This document shows, one piece after another, positions 53,176 through 61,856 of a DNA stretch of 64,000 bases. The stretch's first letter is position 1; each line of letters starts with the position of its first letter. The position numbers were made by a program, and so were the translations under genes. Origin of the DNA: Pelagibaculum spongiae (GTDB taxonomy: Bacteria; Pseudomonadota; Gammaproteobacteria; Enterobacterales; Pelagibaculaceae); contig NZ_QDDL01000009.1 in NCBI RefSeq assembly GCF_003097315.1, positions 62,001 to 126,000 of the forward strand. Reading direction: 5' to 3'. A model generated the notes under the pieces. It worked only from the letters and a program-made list of their open reading frames with translations. It ran no database searches and was not told the origin of the DNA.

Positions 53176-53889
53176 TCAAGCGGCTTGCATTTGCGGTTGT
53201 TGATAACGTTTGACACAAGCCTGAGCCAGCAACAAAGTTGCATCGAGACAACGCTCGGGTTGTGTGGCAGTTAGGCCTTGCAAAGCCAGCGGAATTTCAG
53301 TGCATCCCAAAATAATCGCCTCAGCGCCCTGCTCAAGTAATCGCTGAAACTGTGCGGTCAGTTTGGCACATCCTGAATCTATTTTACCCGCCTTTATGTC
53401 ATGAATCCCTTGCATCACCAACGATTGCCCATGCGAGTCAGGAATGATGGTTTGCCGGGAAAGACTGGCGATTCTTTTTTGATAAAGCTCGGTTTTAATG
53501 GTGGCACTAGTTGCCAACAAGCCAATTTTTTTCAACTTGCGAAACTCAATTTCATCTAGCACACAGTCAATAATGCTGATGCTACTCATATAGCTATGTT
53601 GTAACAGCTTTTGGTGCCAGTAGTGTGCGGTATTGCAGGGAATAACAAAACAATCGACACCGGCACGCTTGAGCATTTTAAGCCCCTGTAACATGGCAGG
53701 AAATGGGTCTTCACCACCCGAAGTTAGAAACCGAGTTCTATCAGGAATTTGCGGCACTGAGCAGACCATTAGCGGAATATGCTGCTGATCAGACGTCGCC
53801 TGCGTTTGCTCGATTAATTTATTCATAAAATCAACCGTAGCCAATGGCCCCATGCCGCCTAAAACACCCAAAGTCGCTTGCTGATCCAC
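53176..53889 (-). CDS. Aspartate/glutamate racemase family protein
   Basis: A PLP-independent amino-acid racemase of 237 residues. The two catalytic cysteines are present, in VIPCNTAHYWHQKL near residue 84 and in ILGCTEIPLALQGL near residue 195. The N-terminal GVLGGMGPLATVDFMNKL is the family start. The next gene on the strand is aspA. The likely joint role is to feed D-aspartate into L-aspartate and then fumarate, but broad-specificity racemases of this family exist and the substrate is not certain. Confidence 0.92.
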   Translation of the reverse strand: MDQQATLGVLGGMGPLATVDFMNKLIEQTQATSDQQHIPLMVCSVPQIPDRTRFLTSGGEDPFPAMLQGLKMLKRAGVDCFVIPCNTAHYWHQKLLQHSYMSSISIIDCVLDEIEFRKLKKIGLLATSATIKTELYQKRIASLSRQTIIPDSHGQSLVMQGIHDIKAGKIDSGCAKLTAQFQRLLEQGAEAIILGCTEIPLALQGLTATQPERCLDATLLLAQACVKRYQQPQMQAA

Positions 53890-54064
53890 CGGATTTACCT
53901 GTACTGAATTTGTGCTGTCAATAGACAGGATGCTAGGAAATTCAGCCTTGAAGCGGAAATGCTAATCTACAGCGGGCGATGCAAAATTTGCATCAAGGTT
54001 AGCTGCAGAGTTGTTAACAGGTGTGATCTGGCTCAGTGAATAAATGGCTAAAATAAATCAGCAA

Positions 54065-55000
54065 CTAGATCTGCCAGCCTGCTTCAACGGCTTTATTGAC
54101 CCTTTGCCAGAATTGCTCTGCAGCCGGATGCAATCTGACATCGCTTCGATACAGCACAATATCCAGTTCAATTGCATGTTTTTTAGGCTGTAACGGCACT
54201 AACAAACCATTTTGTAACTCTTCGGCAATCGTGTATTCCGGCAACCAAGCAACGCCTTCACCGCGAACTGCTAAATCTCTTAATAATGAAGTTAATGACG
54301 AAACCACCACCGGTTGTAGATTCAATGTCGGCTTAACGGCGGATAAATGATGATTAATTGCGCGGCCTAAATAATTATTGGAGATATAACTCAGCCAGGG
54401 AATTTTTTGCTGCTCTAGTGAGAACTTCGGCTTGAGTTTTTTCAGCGCAGGTTTGCGACCTTTCCTAACCGGCAAAGCTTCAGCGGCACAGACCGGGATC
54501 ACCCGTGATTGACCCAAATTGAGCGATAAAAACGGCGGCTGCATTAACTGTTCAATTGAAAAAGCCAGCAACAAATCACACTTGCCTTTACGCAACAGCT
54601 GAATGGAATCATCAACATTAATCGCTTCAACCCGACTGGGCTGCAGTTGTCCGGCATCACCAAATTTCTGTAATAAATCTGGCAATAGTGGATGGGTCAA
54701 CGAATGCGCCGCAGCAAAATCTATCGCCTGATGGCCAAGATCCGATAACCCATGTAACCGCGCCAAACCATCTTGCATATGCTTGAGCAAATTACGCGCA
54801 GTGGTTCGAAATAGCAGCCCTTCTGCCGTCAACTGAATCGGAGAAGCCGATCGATCAATCAGGGTTTTCCCCACCGATTGCTCTAACGACTGAATCCGGC
54901 GACTAAACGCTGGCTGGGTAATATTTCTGGCAGCCGCTGCCCGGCCAAAATTTCCGGTTTCCGCCAGGGTAAGAAAATCTTCCAGCCACTTGGTATCCAC
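54065..55000 (-). CDS. LysR-family regulator, HypT-like
   Basis: The 311-residue regulator opens with the HTH WLEDFLTLAETGNFGRAAAA, then QPAFSRRIQSLEQSVG. The effector domain contains SYISNNYLGRAINHHLS, VVSSLTSLLRDLAVRGEGVA and WLPEYTIAEELQNGLLVPL, which follow E. coli HypT (YjiE). HypT is a hypochlorite-responsive factor in E. coli, but many relatives control amino-acid genes. Here it stands between the racemase-aspA genes (same strand, 175 bp downstream) and a divergent RhtB-type exporter. Control of one or both is likely. Confidence 0.85.
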   Translation of the reverse strand: MDTKWLEDFLTLAETGNFGRAAAARNITQPAFSRRIQSLEQSVGKTLIDRSASPIQLTAEGLLFRTTARNLLKHMQDGLARLHGLSDLGHQAIDFAAAHSLTHPLLPDLLQKFGDAGQLQPSRVEAINVDDSIQLLRKGKCDLLLAFSIEQLMQPPFLSLNLGQSRVIPVCAAEALPVRKGRKPALKKLKPKFSLEQQKIPWLSYISNNYLGRAINHHLSAVKPTLNLQPVVVSSLTSLLRDLAVRGEGVAWLPEYTIAEELQNGLLVPLQPKKHAIELDIVLYRSDVRLHPAAEQFWQRVNKAVEAGWQI

Positions 55001-55183
55001 AACTGAGACTCAGAATGCAAAAAGTTGTTGGCAGTATAAAGATTATGCAAAGAGGTATGTTGATACAGACAGCCCAATGGTATTTTCAGATTTTTATAAA
55101 GCTGATATAGTAATAAAACACAATAACAATCAAATAACTAACTTAGAATCTAACCAATAAGACACAACACACGAGGAAACAAC

Positions 55184-55807
55184 ATGACATTAGAAATATG
55201 GAGCGCTTTTGTGGCGGTAGTTTTTGTTTTTGCCATTATCCCGGGGCCAACCGTAATTTTGGTAGTCGGTCAGGCTATCAGCCACGGTAAAAAATCAGTT
55301 ATGCCATTGGTTGCCGGTGTGCTATTGGGTGATTTTGTTGCGATGGCACTCTCTCTTATTGGTCTTGGTGCAATTTTGGCAGCTTCAGCAACATTATTTA
55401 TGATTTTAAAATGGTTCGGCGTTGGCTATTTAATATATCTTGGAATAAAAACTTGGCGTGAAGAACCTCAACTAGAAAGCACAACTTTTAAAGGCAGCAG
55501 TCAATCTAAACTCAACATGTTTAAATCATCCTTTTTGGTCACTGCACTTAATCCAAAAGATATTGTATTTTTTGTAGCGTTCCTTCCACAATTTGTTAAT
55601 TCAAATTCTGCAGCACTACCTCAGCTGCTGATTTTAATGTTTACCTTCCTGGCAGTTATTTCAATTACGATTACCTCTTTCGCAATATTTGCTGGCGTAG
55701 TTCGCCATAAAATACAAAGCTGTCAGGCGCGAAAAAGATTAAATAGAATTGGTGGTGGGGCACTGATTGGTGCAGGTGTGATTACTTCGACTATGCGACA
55801 CAGCTAG
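55184..55807 (+). CDS. LysE/RhtB-family amino-acid exporter
   Basis: A 207-residue inner-membrane protein with six hydrophobic segments. The family start is FVFAIIPGPTVILVVGQAISHGKKS with the conserved PGP motif, and NPKDIVFFVAFLPQFVN follows in the middle. AGGAAA precedes the ATG. It is divergent from the HypT-like LysR gene, 183 bp away. Export of an amino acid, possibly aspartate-related, is inferred from context only. Confidence 0.92.
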   Translation: MTLEIWSAFVAVVFVFAIIPGPTVILVVGQAISHGKKSVMPLVAGVLLGDFVAMALSLIGLGAILAASATLFMILKWFGVGYLIYLGIKTWREEPQLESTTFKGSSQSKLNMFKSSFLVTALNPKDIVFFVAFLPQFVNSNSAALPQLLILMFTFLAVISITITSFAIFAGVVRHKIQSCQARKRLNRIGGGALIGAGVITSTMRHS

Positions 55808-55895
55808 ATTAAGCAGACTATAGACAACTTGCTAAAGTTTCTTTTTCAGGATGCTGCCGTTAAATAATTACCCACATTGGGTTTGTAAAGTATTG

Positions 55896-55985
55896 GTAGG
55901 TTGTGTTGAGCGTCAGCGAACTACAATGTGCGGTTTTAGCTTAAATAAACTTGTCGTGGCTCGTCATAGCCTCGACACAACTTAC
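55896..55985. repeat. Intergenic inverted-repeat unit, GTAGGTTGTGTTGAG type
   Basis: GTAGGTTGTGTTGAG (55896-55910) and CTCGACACAACTTAC (55971-55985) are complementary at 13 of 15 positions and frame 60 bp. It is the same style of unit as at 44757-44841 and 51421-51603. Confidence 0.75.
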
Positions 55986-56039
55986 AGAGCTCAGAATAAT
56001 TTATAGATTCCGAGACCCTTATATAAAACCGATAATAAA

Positions 56040-56378
56040 CTAATCTTTCATACCCAGTCTTTTTGCCAACCGGTGTAAGTTGCCATTATCAATACCCAGT
56101 TTACGAGCGGCAGCTGACCAGCTTTTATCTGAATCTTCCAGCGCCAGCTCTAGTAACCGATGTTGAAATGCATCGGTAGCCTCACGTAATAGCAAGCCGA
56201 AAAACTCTTTCCATAATTTATCTGCGGCTAAGGCGGCTTTTTGTTCCAGATCTGCCACACGAACGCAGTATCCATTGCAACCGATGCCAGCTCGCTGACG
56301 GTGCGCAATTGTTCATCGGCAATGCTATCAAAGCGCGGTTCGATTGAATCCAGCGTTAATGCACCTATTAAACGATTA
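56040..56378 (-). pseudogene. Decayed 3' copy of the NorR-like regulator gene
   Basis: About 339 bp match 57905-58244 with scattered base changes. The 3' part still reads as 72 codons ending in the Fis-type HTH (WSAAARKLGIDNGNLHRLAK). Upstream of that a one-base deletion (GAACGCAG here, GAACTGCAG in the intact copy) breaks the frame. Homology stops at AACGATTA within the GAF region. The copy has no intact sensor domain. It forms a direct repeat with the 3' end of the intact gene, and the glycosyltransferase gene lies between them. Confidence 0.92.
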
Positions 56379-56501
56379 ACTACCTTCAATCAAAGCCCTG
56401 CCTAGAGACAAATCTAATACTTCTTGCGTTCGTGAGATAGTCACTATAATTACCATCATCAAGTTGCTTGATTATCAAACCAGCCAGAGAAATAAACGAA
56501 G

Positions 56502-57908
56502 ATGTATATTTGCCAACTCATTGAAAAGCTGCAAACAGAAATTTTGCAAGCCAGCCAGATCAGCCAAGAAAAAACTGAGCATTACTATGCGACGCCTTTT
56601 TATAACTACATAAGATCAATGACTGGTTATCAAATAAGAGTTGGAACAAAATTAAAAAAAGATTTTCAAATGCATTTTTATGAAATTATCCGACTCACTC
56701 GAAACCTTAGCTCGACACTACCAGATCAATTTACCCCAGCTGAATCTGTAAATAAATTTCAAAAGCTACATATCAGTTCATCCGTACAAAAAAACCAGAT
56801 AGTTTCAGCATTTATACGTGCACTATTGAATTTTTACATCGCCCTTCAAGCGCACTATACAACGCCAGCAACCAGTGAAGTATCGAAAGGACCTGGGCAA
56901 GCTTCCACCCACCGAATTTGGGTTGGAAAAAACCCTGGCAAACGTAAAATAATTAGCTGGGCTGCTACCAACAAAGTGATTGAACATAATTGGTTTAAAA
57001 GACCCATGACTCATTATCTCTGGACAGATAATCCGATGCTTCTTAATCTTTCGGAATCGACACCTAGCTTAAAATACTTCAAAGTTAAATCTATTGCAGA
57101 GCTGCACTCTTCAACAACAGAGAATAATTTTCAGGTTATAAATCGATCTCTTGGTCTTGCTTTATCATTTATACAATGGCGAGAATTTTCTTTTGCCTGC
57201 GATGTACTTAGGCATATTGTGATGTACAGATTTGGAGGACTATATTTAGATTGCACATGGTTCTTTCCTCTTTTCGGAGCTCCGGTAGAATGCCCTCCTC
57301 CACCGAGAGATACTTCAATCTATTTTGGTTCAGTAAACTCTGAACATAATGCTAAAGTTCTTAGCAAAATACCTTTAGGAATTAGTAGTAGCAAAGATAA
57401 TTACTTAGATTTTATAAAACATGAAGACAGTTCATTCACAAATACTAAAGGTAAAATGAAGTCTTCAGGTAGCATGCTAATGTATACCGGAAAATCTGAG
57501 CATTTGCTGCATTTAAAAACTCTACAGAACATGTGCAATTTAATGCAGCACTCCTATTTACTAAACATTCAGAAAAGAATTGCAGAATATCGCTTTAGCA
57601 AACATAAAAAACTAATAGATTGTTGGAGCAATAACATCCCTTTTGAGCCCCGCCATCAAGCAATGGAATTTATTCAATGGTTGGCTCAAACACCTTTCGA
57701 AAAAGCCTTAATCGACTTAGAGATCTATAGCGTAGCCTGTTCAAATGAAGGATTAATTTTAAGCCATCAACAACCAGATGAATTACATATGCTTATCGAT
57801 TCCACTAGAAAGTATACCTACAAATCATCCATTGGAATTGCTAAAAACTGGGGGCTTAGCTGGCAAAAGCTAGATTTAAAAGATTTACCTTATGTCGAAT
57901 GGCCTTAA
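56502..57908 (+). CDS. TcdA/TcdB-like glycosyltransferase (DXD sugar-binding family)
   Basis: The 468-residue protein lacks a signal peptide. Residues 1-125 are helical. THRIWVGKNPGKRKIISWAA (136-155) matches the start of toxin-type and capsular DXD glycosyltransferases (usual form IHFIWVGG). HYLWTDNP and FSFACDVLRHIVMYRFGGLY follow, with LDCTW at 249-253 in place of the DXD motif, so the second acidic residue is Thr. The remaining part is helical and unlike known transferases. The gene is AT-rich, is framed by the norR-like duplication, and its stop overlaps the convergent norR-like stop by 3 bp. A TATAAT box lies near 56450. An effector role is inferred. Confidence 0.72.
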   Translation: MYICQLIEKLQTEILQASQISQEKTEHYYATPFYNYIRSMTGYQIRVGTKLKKDFQMHFYEIIRLTRNLSSTLPDQFTPAESVNKFQKLHISSSVQKNQIVSAFIRALLNFYIALQAHYTTPATSEVSKGPGQASTHRIWVGKNPGKRKIISWAATNKVIEHNWFKRPMTHYLWTDNPMLLNLSESTPSLKYFKVKSIAELHSSTTENNFQVINRSLGLALSFIQWREFSFACDVLRHIVMYRFGGLYLDCTWFFPLFGAPVECPPPPRDTSIYFGSVNSEHNAKVLSKIPLGISSSKDNYLDFIKHEDSSFTNTKGKMKSSGSMLMYTGKSEHLLHLKTLQNMCNLMQHSYLLNIQKRIAEYRFSKHKKLIDCWSNNIPFEPRHQAMEFIQWLAQTPFEKALIDLEIYSVACSNEGLILSHQQPDELHMLIDSTRKYTYKSSIGIAKNWGLSWQKLDLKDLPYVEWP

Positions 57909-58615
57909 TCCTTCATCCCCAGTCTTTTTGCCAACCGGTGTAAGTTGCCATTATCAATACCCAGTTTGCGGGCGGCGGCTGACCAGTTTTTATCTGAATC
58001 TTCCAGCGCTAGCTCTAGTAACCGATGTTGAAATGCATCAGTAGCTTCACGCAATGGCAAGCCAGAAAACTCTTTCCATAGTTTATCTGCGGCTGAAGCG
58101 GCTTTTTGTTCCAGATCTGCCATGCGAACTGCAGTATCCATCGCAACCGATGCTAGCTCGCTGACAGTGCGTAATTGTTCATCGGTAATGCCATCAAAAC
58201 GCGGTTCGATTGAATCCAGGGTAAGTGCACCGATTAAACGATTATTCTGTCGTAGGGGAATGCCGATACAGTCGTGAACATCAAGCAACCCATCTTCTCC
58301 ACTGACTAAACCGTCATACGGATCCGGTAGGTCTGAATCCATATCAAATCTGACCGGCGCTTCAGAATGAAGCAAGGCACTCAACCTAGGATGCTGTGCA
58401 GCAGGAAACTGCATCGAGCGCACTTGACGCTTTAAACCATTAGTGGCCATCGGAATAAAAACGTTTTTTCGATAACGCAACAGCGCTGCCGCATCACACG
58501 GTAATATTTCCCGCACCATAGTCAACAAACGTTCGAAGCGGTCTTCTGCTGGCAAGCTACTGAGCAAATCCAGCGTCATCGCCAGTTGTTGTTGATTTAA
58601 TTGGGTTAGGTCCAT
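57905..58615 (-). CDS. NorR-like nitric oxide sensor without AAA+ domain (GAF plus Fis HTH)
   Basis: From ATG 58615 the protein has 236 residues. Residues 1-165 follow the NorR GAF domain, with the non-haem iron ligands all present: Asp98 and Asp101 in LPDPYDGL, Cys116 in HDCIGIPL and Asp134 in LTLDSI. E. coli NorR has D96, D99, C113 and D131. Residues 185-236 match the NorR C-terminal Fis-type HTH (LREATDAFQHRLLELALEDS, NLHRLAKRLGMKD). The AAA+ domain of about 240 residues that NorR uses to activate sigma-54 is absent, with no sign of frameshift. It is divergent from hcp, so it is its likely regulator, probably a repressor or sigma-70 regulator. Confidence 0.9.
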   Translation of the reverse strand: MDLTQLNQQQLAMTLDLLSSLPAEDRFERLLTMVREILPCDAAALLRYRKNVFIPMATNGLKRQVRSMQFPAAQHPRLSALLHSEAPVRFDMDSDLPDPYDGLVSGEDGLLDVHDCIGIPLRQNNRLIGALTLDSIEPRFDGITDEQLRTVSELASVAMDTAVRMADLEQKAASAADKLWKEFSGLPLREATDAFQHRLLELALEDSDKNWSAAARKLGIDNGNLHRLAKRLGMKD

Positions 58616-58750
58616 AACGGTGCTTTTAAGCCTGAGTTGTGTCGCGTGATTTAAAGAAAGTGTATTGCTCGACCATTCTATCTGTTGCCAGCCAAAAAAT
58701 ACCAATCTTGATCTGACAGGCTGACCCTTTTAGTCGTGTTTTCTGACCTG

Positions 58751-58763
58751 TGTCATTAAGACA
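58751..58763. promoter_or_regulatory. NorR-type site B, TGTC-N5-GACA
   Basis: TGTCATTAAGACA lies in the norR-like/hcp divergent region. It fits the GTC-N5-GAC core of NorR enhancer sites. Centre 76 bp from site A. Confidence 0.6.
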
Positions 58764-58825
58764 GAATGATAAGTTAATAAATCGCTTCCATAAATTTTTT
58801 TAGGGACATAGACTAGCTGCAATTA

Positions 58826-58840
58826 CTGTCATTTTGACAG
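58826..58840. promoter_or_regulatory. NorR-type site A, perfect dyad
   Basis: CTGTCA-TTT-TGACAG is a perfect inverted repeat matching GTCA-N3-TGAC. It lies 30 bp before the hcp start, close to where the transcription start would be, a position better suited to repression than to enhancer-type activation. Confidence 0.68.
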
Positions 58841-58869
58841 AGCGAATAAGCAATCTGAGGGCACCCTAC

Positions 58870-60522
58870 ATGTTCTGCGTACAATGTGAGCAAACGATTC
58901 GTACTCCTGCTGGTAACGGCTGTTCTTTTGCACAGGGCATGTGCGGCAAAACAGCAGAGACTTCGGATCTGCAAGACGTACTGATTTACAGCCTGCAAGG
59001 CCTGTCAGCCTGGGCAATCAAGGCGCGTGAGCTGGGCATTATTCGCCAGGATATAGATGTTTTCGCACCTAAAGCATTCTTTGCCACTTTGACTAACGTT
59101 AACTTTGTTCCAGAGCGGATCATTGGTTACGCCCGTCAGGCAGAATCTTTCCGCGAAGCATTAAAAGTAGAGTGCCGTGAAAAAGGTTTTGACGGTGAGC
59201 TGGAAAATCCTTCTGCTAACTTCAAGCTGGCTGGCGATCAAGAAGGCATGTTGGCACAAGCTTCTATCGCGCTGCCAAATCGCGGTAACGGCCAAGTTTC
59301 TGAAGATATCATCGGCCTCCGTTTACTGGCTTTATACGGCCTGAAAGGCGCAGCTGCTTACATGGAGCATGCTTATGTTCTGGGTAAAACTGATGATGAA
59401 ATTGCCGGTGAATACCACCACATCATGAGCTGGTTAGCGACTGACCCTGAAGAAATGGGTGATCTGGTTAAATGTTCTATGGACATCGGTCAGCTGAACT
59501 ACCGTGTGATGGCCATGTTAGACGCTGGCGAGACTGAAGCTTTCGGTCATCCAGAGCCAACTCAGGTCAACACCAAAACTATTAAAGGTAAGGCAATTCT
59601 GGTTTCTGGCCACGACATGGTCGATTTAGAATTAATCCTTAAGCAAACTGAAGGCAAAGGCATTAACGTTTACACCCACGGTGAAATGTTGCCAGGCCTC
59701 GCTTACCCAGAACTGAAGAAATACAAGCACTTGGTAGGCAACTATGGTAACGCATGGCAAGAGCAGCAAAGTGAATTTGCTAGCTTCCCAGGCGCTATCG
59801 TAATGACTTCTAACTGCATCATCGATCCAAATGTCGGCAGTTACGCAGACCGTTTATACACTCGCAGCATTGTTGGCTGGCCGGGCGTAGTTCACTTGGA
59901 AGGCGAAGATTTCTCTGCAGTTGTCGAGCGCGCACTGGAATTGCCTGGCTTTGAAGCAGACGAAATCGAGCACATGATTACTATCGGTTTTGGTCGCAAC
60001 GCTTTAATGGCTGCTGCACCGACCGTGTTGGAAAAAGTTAAAGAAGGCAAAATCAGCCACTTCTTCTTGGTTGGCGGCTGTGACGGCGCTAAAGCCGGTC
60101 GTGATTACTACACAGAAATCACTCAAAAGGCACCAAAAGATAGCCTGATTCTGACCTTGGGTTGCGGTAAGTACAAGTTCAACAAACTGAACTTTGGCGA
60201 TATCGAAGGCATTCCACGTCTGTTAGACATTGGCCAGTGCAACGACTCTTACTCTGCTATTCAGCTGGCGCTGGCATTATCTGAAGCACTGGATTGCGGT
60301 GTTAATGACTTGCCATTGTCGATCGTACTGAGCTGGTTCGAGCAAAAAGCCATCGTAGTATTGTTAACGCTGCTGTCACTGGGTGTGAAGAACATTCTGA
60401 CTGGCCCAGAAGCACCAGGCTTCCTGACGCCAAACCTGATCGCGATTCTTGAAAAAGAATTTGGTTTGCGCACAACGACTTCAGCAGAAGCTGATTTAGA
60501 TCGCATTCTTAACGCGGCTTAA
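58870..60522 (+). CDS. hcp: Hybrid cluster protein Hcp (hydroxylamine / NO reductase)
   Basis: Hcp holds a 4Fe-2S-2O hybrid cluster plus a second Fe-S cluster. In E. coli it works as a high-affinity NO reductase in anaerobic nitrosative stress. I start at ATG 58870 ([18 protein letters not shown]), with GAGG 9 nt upstream; an in-frame TTG at 58834 would add 12 residues. Cysteines 3, 6, 18 and 25 have the CX2C-X11-C-X6-C spacing of the E. coli-type class. Hybrid-cluster ligands are visible in [30 protein letters not shown] and [11 protein letters not shown]. Product 550 residues. hcr follows after a terminator. Confidence 0.97.
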   Translation: MFCVQCEQTIRTPAGNGCSFAQGMCGKTAETSDLQDVLIYSLQGLSAWAIKARELGIIRQDIDVFAPKAFFATLTNVNFVPERIIGYARQAESFREALKVECREKGFDGELENPSANFKLAGDQEGMLAQASIALPNRGNGQVSEDIIGLRLLALYGLKGAAAYMEHAYVLGKTDDEIAGEYHHIMSWLATDPEEMGDLVKCSMDIGQLNYRVMAMLDAGETEAFGHPEPTQVNTKTIKGKAILVSGHDMVDLELILKQTEGKGINVYTHGEMLPGLAYPELKKYKHLVGNYGNAWQEQQSEFASFPGAIVMTSNCIIDPNVGSYADRLYTRSIVGWPGVVHLEGEDFSAVVERALELPGFEADEIEHMITIGFGRNALMAAAPTVLEKVKEGKISHFFLVGGCDGAKAGRDYYTEITQKAPKDSLILTLGCGKYKFNKLNFGDIEGIPRLLDIGQCNDSYSAIQLALALSEALDCGVNDLPLSIVLSWFEQKAIVVLLTLLSLGVKNILTGPEAPGFLTPNLIAILEKEFGLRTTTSAEADLDRILNAA

Positions 60523-60528
60523 TCAATG

Positions 60529-60563
60529 AAAACGCCCCCGGAATATTCCGGGGGCGTTTTTTT
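60529..60563 (+). terminator. Intrinsic terminator after hcp
   Basis: A perfect 32-bp palindrome (AAAACGCCCCCGGAAT and its complement) ends in a T7 run. Its strength suggests hcr has its own promoter or is transcribed by partial read-through. Confidence 0.95.
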
Positions 60564-60712
60564 AGTTTTAGGTTATGATGCGTTTTAACATTCGACGCGA
60601 CTATTTTTGACGCAACTCTTCAACGCAATTAATTAGTAGAAAATATAAAAACATTTTTTATTGGTCAATAAGATAAAAAATAACATATTCACTTTATCGG
60701 ACAACATGCATT

Positions 60713-61801
60713 ATGAGCACCAACAGCAAACAGATCGTTAGCGCAGATTTATTTTCAGCGACACCTTGGGAAAAAGGTGAAATTGAACTGGTTTGCAGTC
60801 GCATAGATAGTCAGACTCATGATGTGAATACCTATTGGTTCCGTGGCATTGAAGCGACTCGGTTCCATTTCAAACCAGGCCAGTTTGTCACGCTAAAACT
60901 AGAGATTGACGGCAAGCCGGTTTATCGCAGTTATACCATTTCTTCGTCGCCTTCTCGCCCTTACGCACTCGGTATTACCATCAAGCAAATACCTGGCGGC
61001 GTAGTATCTAATTGGTTGGCTGAAAACCTGAAGAAAGGCGATAAAATTACTGCAATGGGCCCAGAAGGCCAGTTTAACTGCATCGACACTTCAGCTGAAA
61101 AATGCCTGCTGTTAAGTGCCGGTAGCGGCATTACACCGATGTTATCTATTAGCCAATGGCTGTTAGATACCGCACCTGAAAATGCCGACATTCAATTTAT
61201 TCATTCGGCTCGCAGCGAAATGGACATTATTTGCCATTGGCTGTTAGACGACATGGCAGCAAAACATGCCAACTTCCAAACTGAATTTGTACTAGAACAA
61301 GAAGCACTTTGTTCAGCATGGAGCGGTTTACTAGACCAGGACAAATTGCAAGCTATCTGCCCAGATTGGAAAACCCGTAACTGGTTTGTTTGTGGCCCAG
61401 AAGGCTACATGAAAGCCGTTAAGAAAATGGCCAGTGATTTGGGATTACCTGAAGGCCAGTATTTTGAAGAAAGCTTTGGTGGGCCTCAGCTTGAAGCAGC
61501 GCCCGTTGCTGTTGAAGAAGATACTGCCAAAGAAACAACTAGCTTTAGCCTCAACGTAACCAATCATGGAAAACTGGTTCAGATTTCTGAAGACCAAACC
61601 ATATTAGAAGCATTGGAAAAAGAAGGATTGCCAATTATTGGTGCTTGCCGCCAAGGCATTTGCGGTAGCTGTAAAGTTACATCTTCCACTGCTGAAGTTA
61701 CTTCAACCAGCGATGTTTCATTAACGCCAGCAGAAAAAGAACAAGGCGCATTTTTAGCTTGTTGCTCAACGCTTAAGAGCGATGGCGAGATGGTTTTGTA
61801 A
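60713..61801 (+). CDS. hcr: NADH:Hcp oxidoreductase Hcr
   Basis: A flavo-iron-sulfur reductase that passes electrons from NADH to Hcp. The 362-residue protein has the FAD-binding motif PVYRSYTISSSPSRP. The NAD-binding block CLLLSAGSGITPMLSISQW and WFVCGPEGYM follow. A C-terminal plant-type 2Fe-2S domain has GACRQGICGSCKV and a last Cys in FLACCSTL. An acidic Ala/Glu/Val linker joins the two parts. It lies 190 bp after hcp, beyond a terminator. Confidence 0.95.
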   Translation: MSTNSKQIVSADLFSATPWEKGEIELVCSRIDSQTHDVNTYWFRGIEATRFHFKPGQFVTLKLEIDGKPVYRSYTISSSPSRPYALGITIKQIPGGVVSNWLAENLKKGDKITAMGPEGQFNCIDTSAEKCLLLSAGSGITPMLSISQWLLDTAPENADIQFIHSARSEMDIICHWLLDDMAAKHANFQTEFVLEQEALCSAWSGLLDQDKLQAICPDWKTRNWFVCGPEGYMKAVKKMASDLGLPEGQYFEESFGGPQLEAAPVAVEEDTAKETTSFSLNVTNHGKLVQISEDQTILEALEKEGLPIIGACRQGICGSCKVTSSTAEVTSTSDVSLTPAEKEQGAFLACCSTLKSDGEMVL

Positions 61802-61817
61802 AAACAATTTGAACTAA

Positions 61818-61852
61818 AAAAAGGCGAAAACCATAATGGTTTTCGCCTTTTT
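61818..61852. terminator. Bidirectional terminator between hcr and the M32 gene
   Basis: AAAAAGGCGAAAACC / GGTTTTCGCCTTTTT is a perfect stem with a 5-nt loop. It lies between convergent genes. Confidence 0.93.
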
Positions 61853-61856
61853 AATT

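Noticed and set aside
58804-58817. Sigma-54 promoter (GG-N10-GC) for hcp
   Set aside because: Only the two dinucleotides match; the flanking bases do not, and the adjacent regulator has no AAA+ domain to activate it. Mentioned only as a possible relic.
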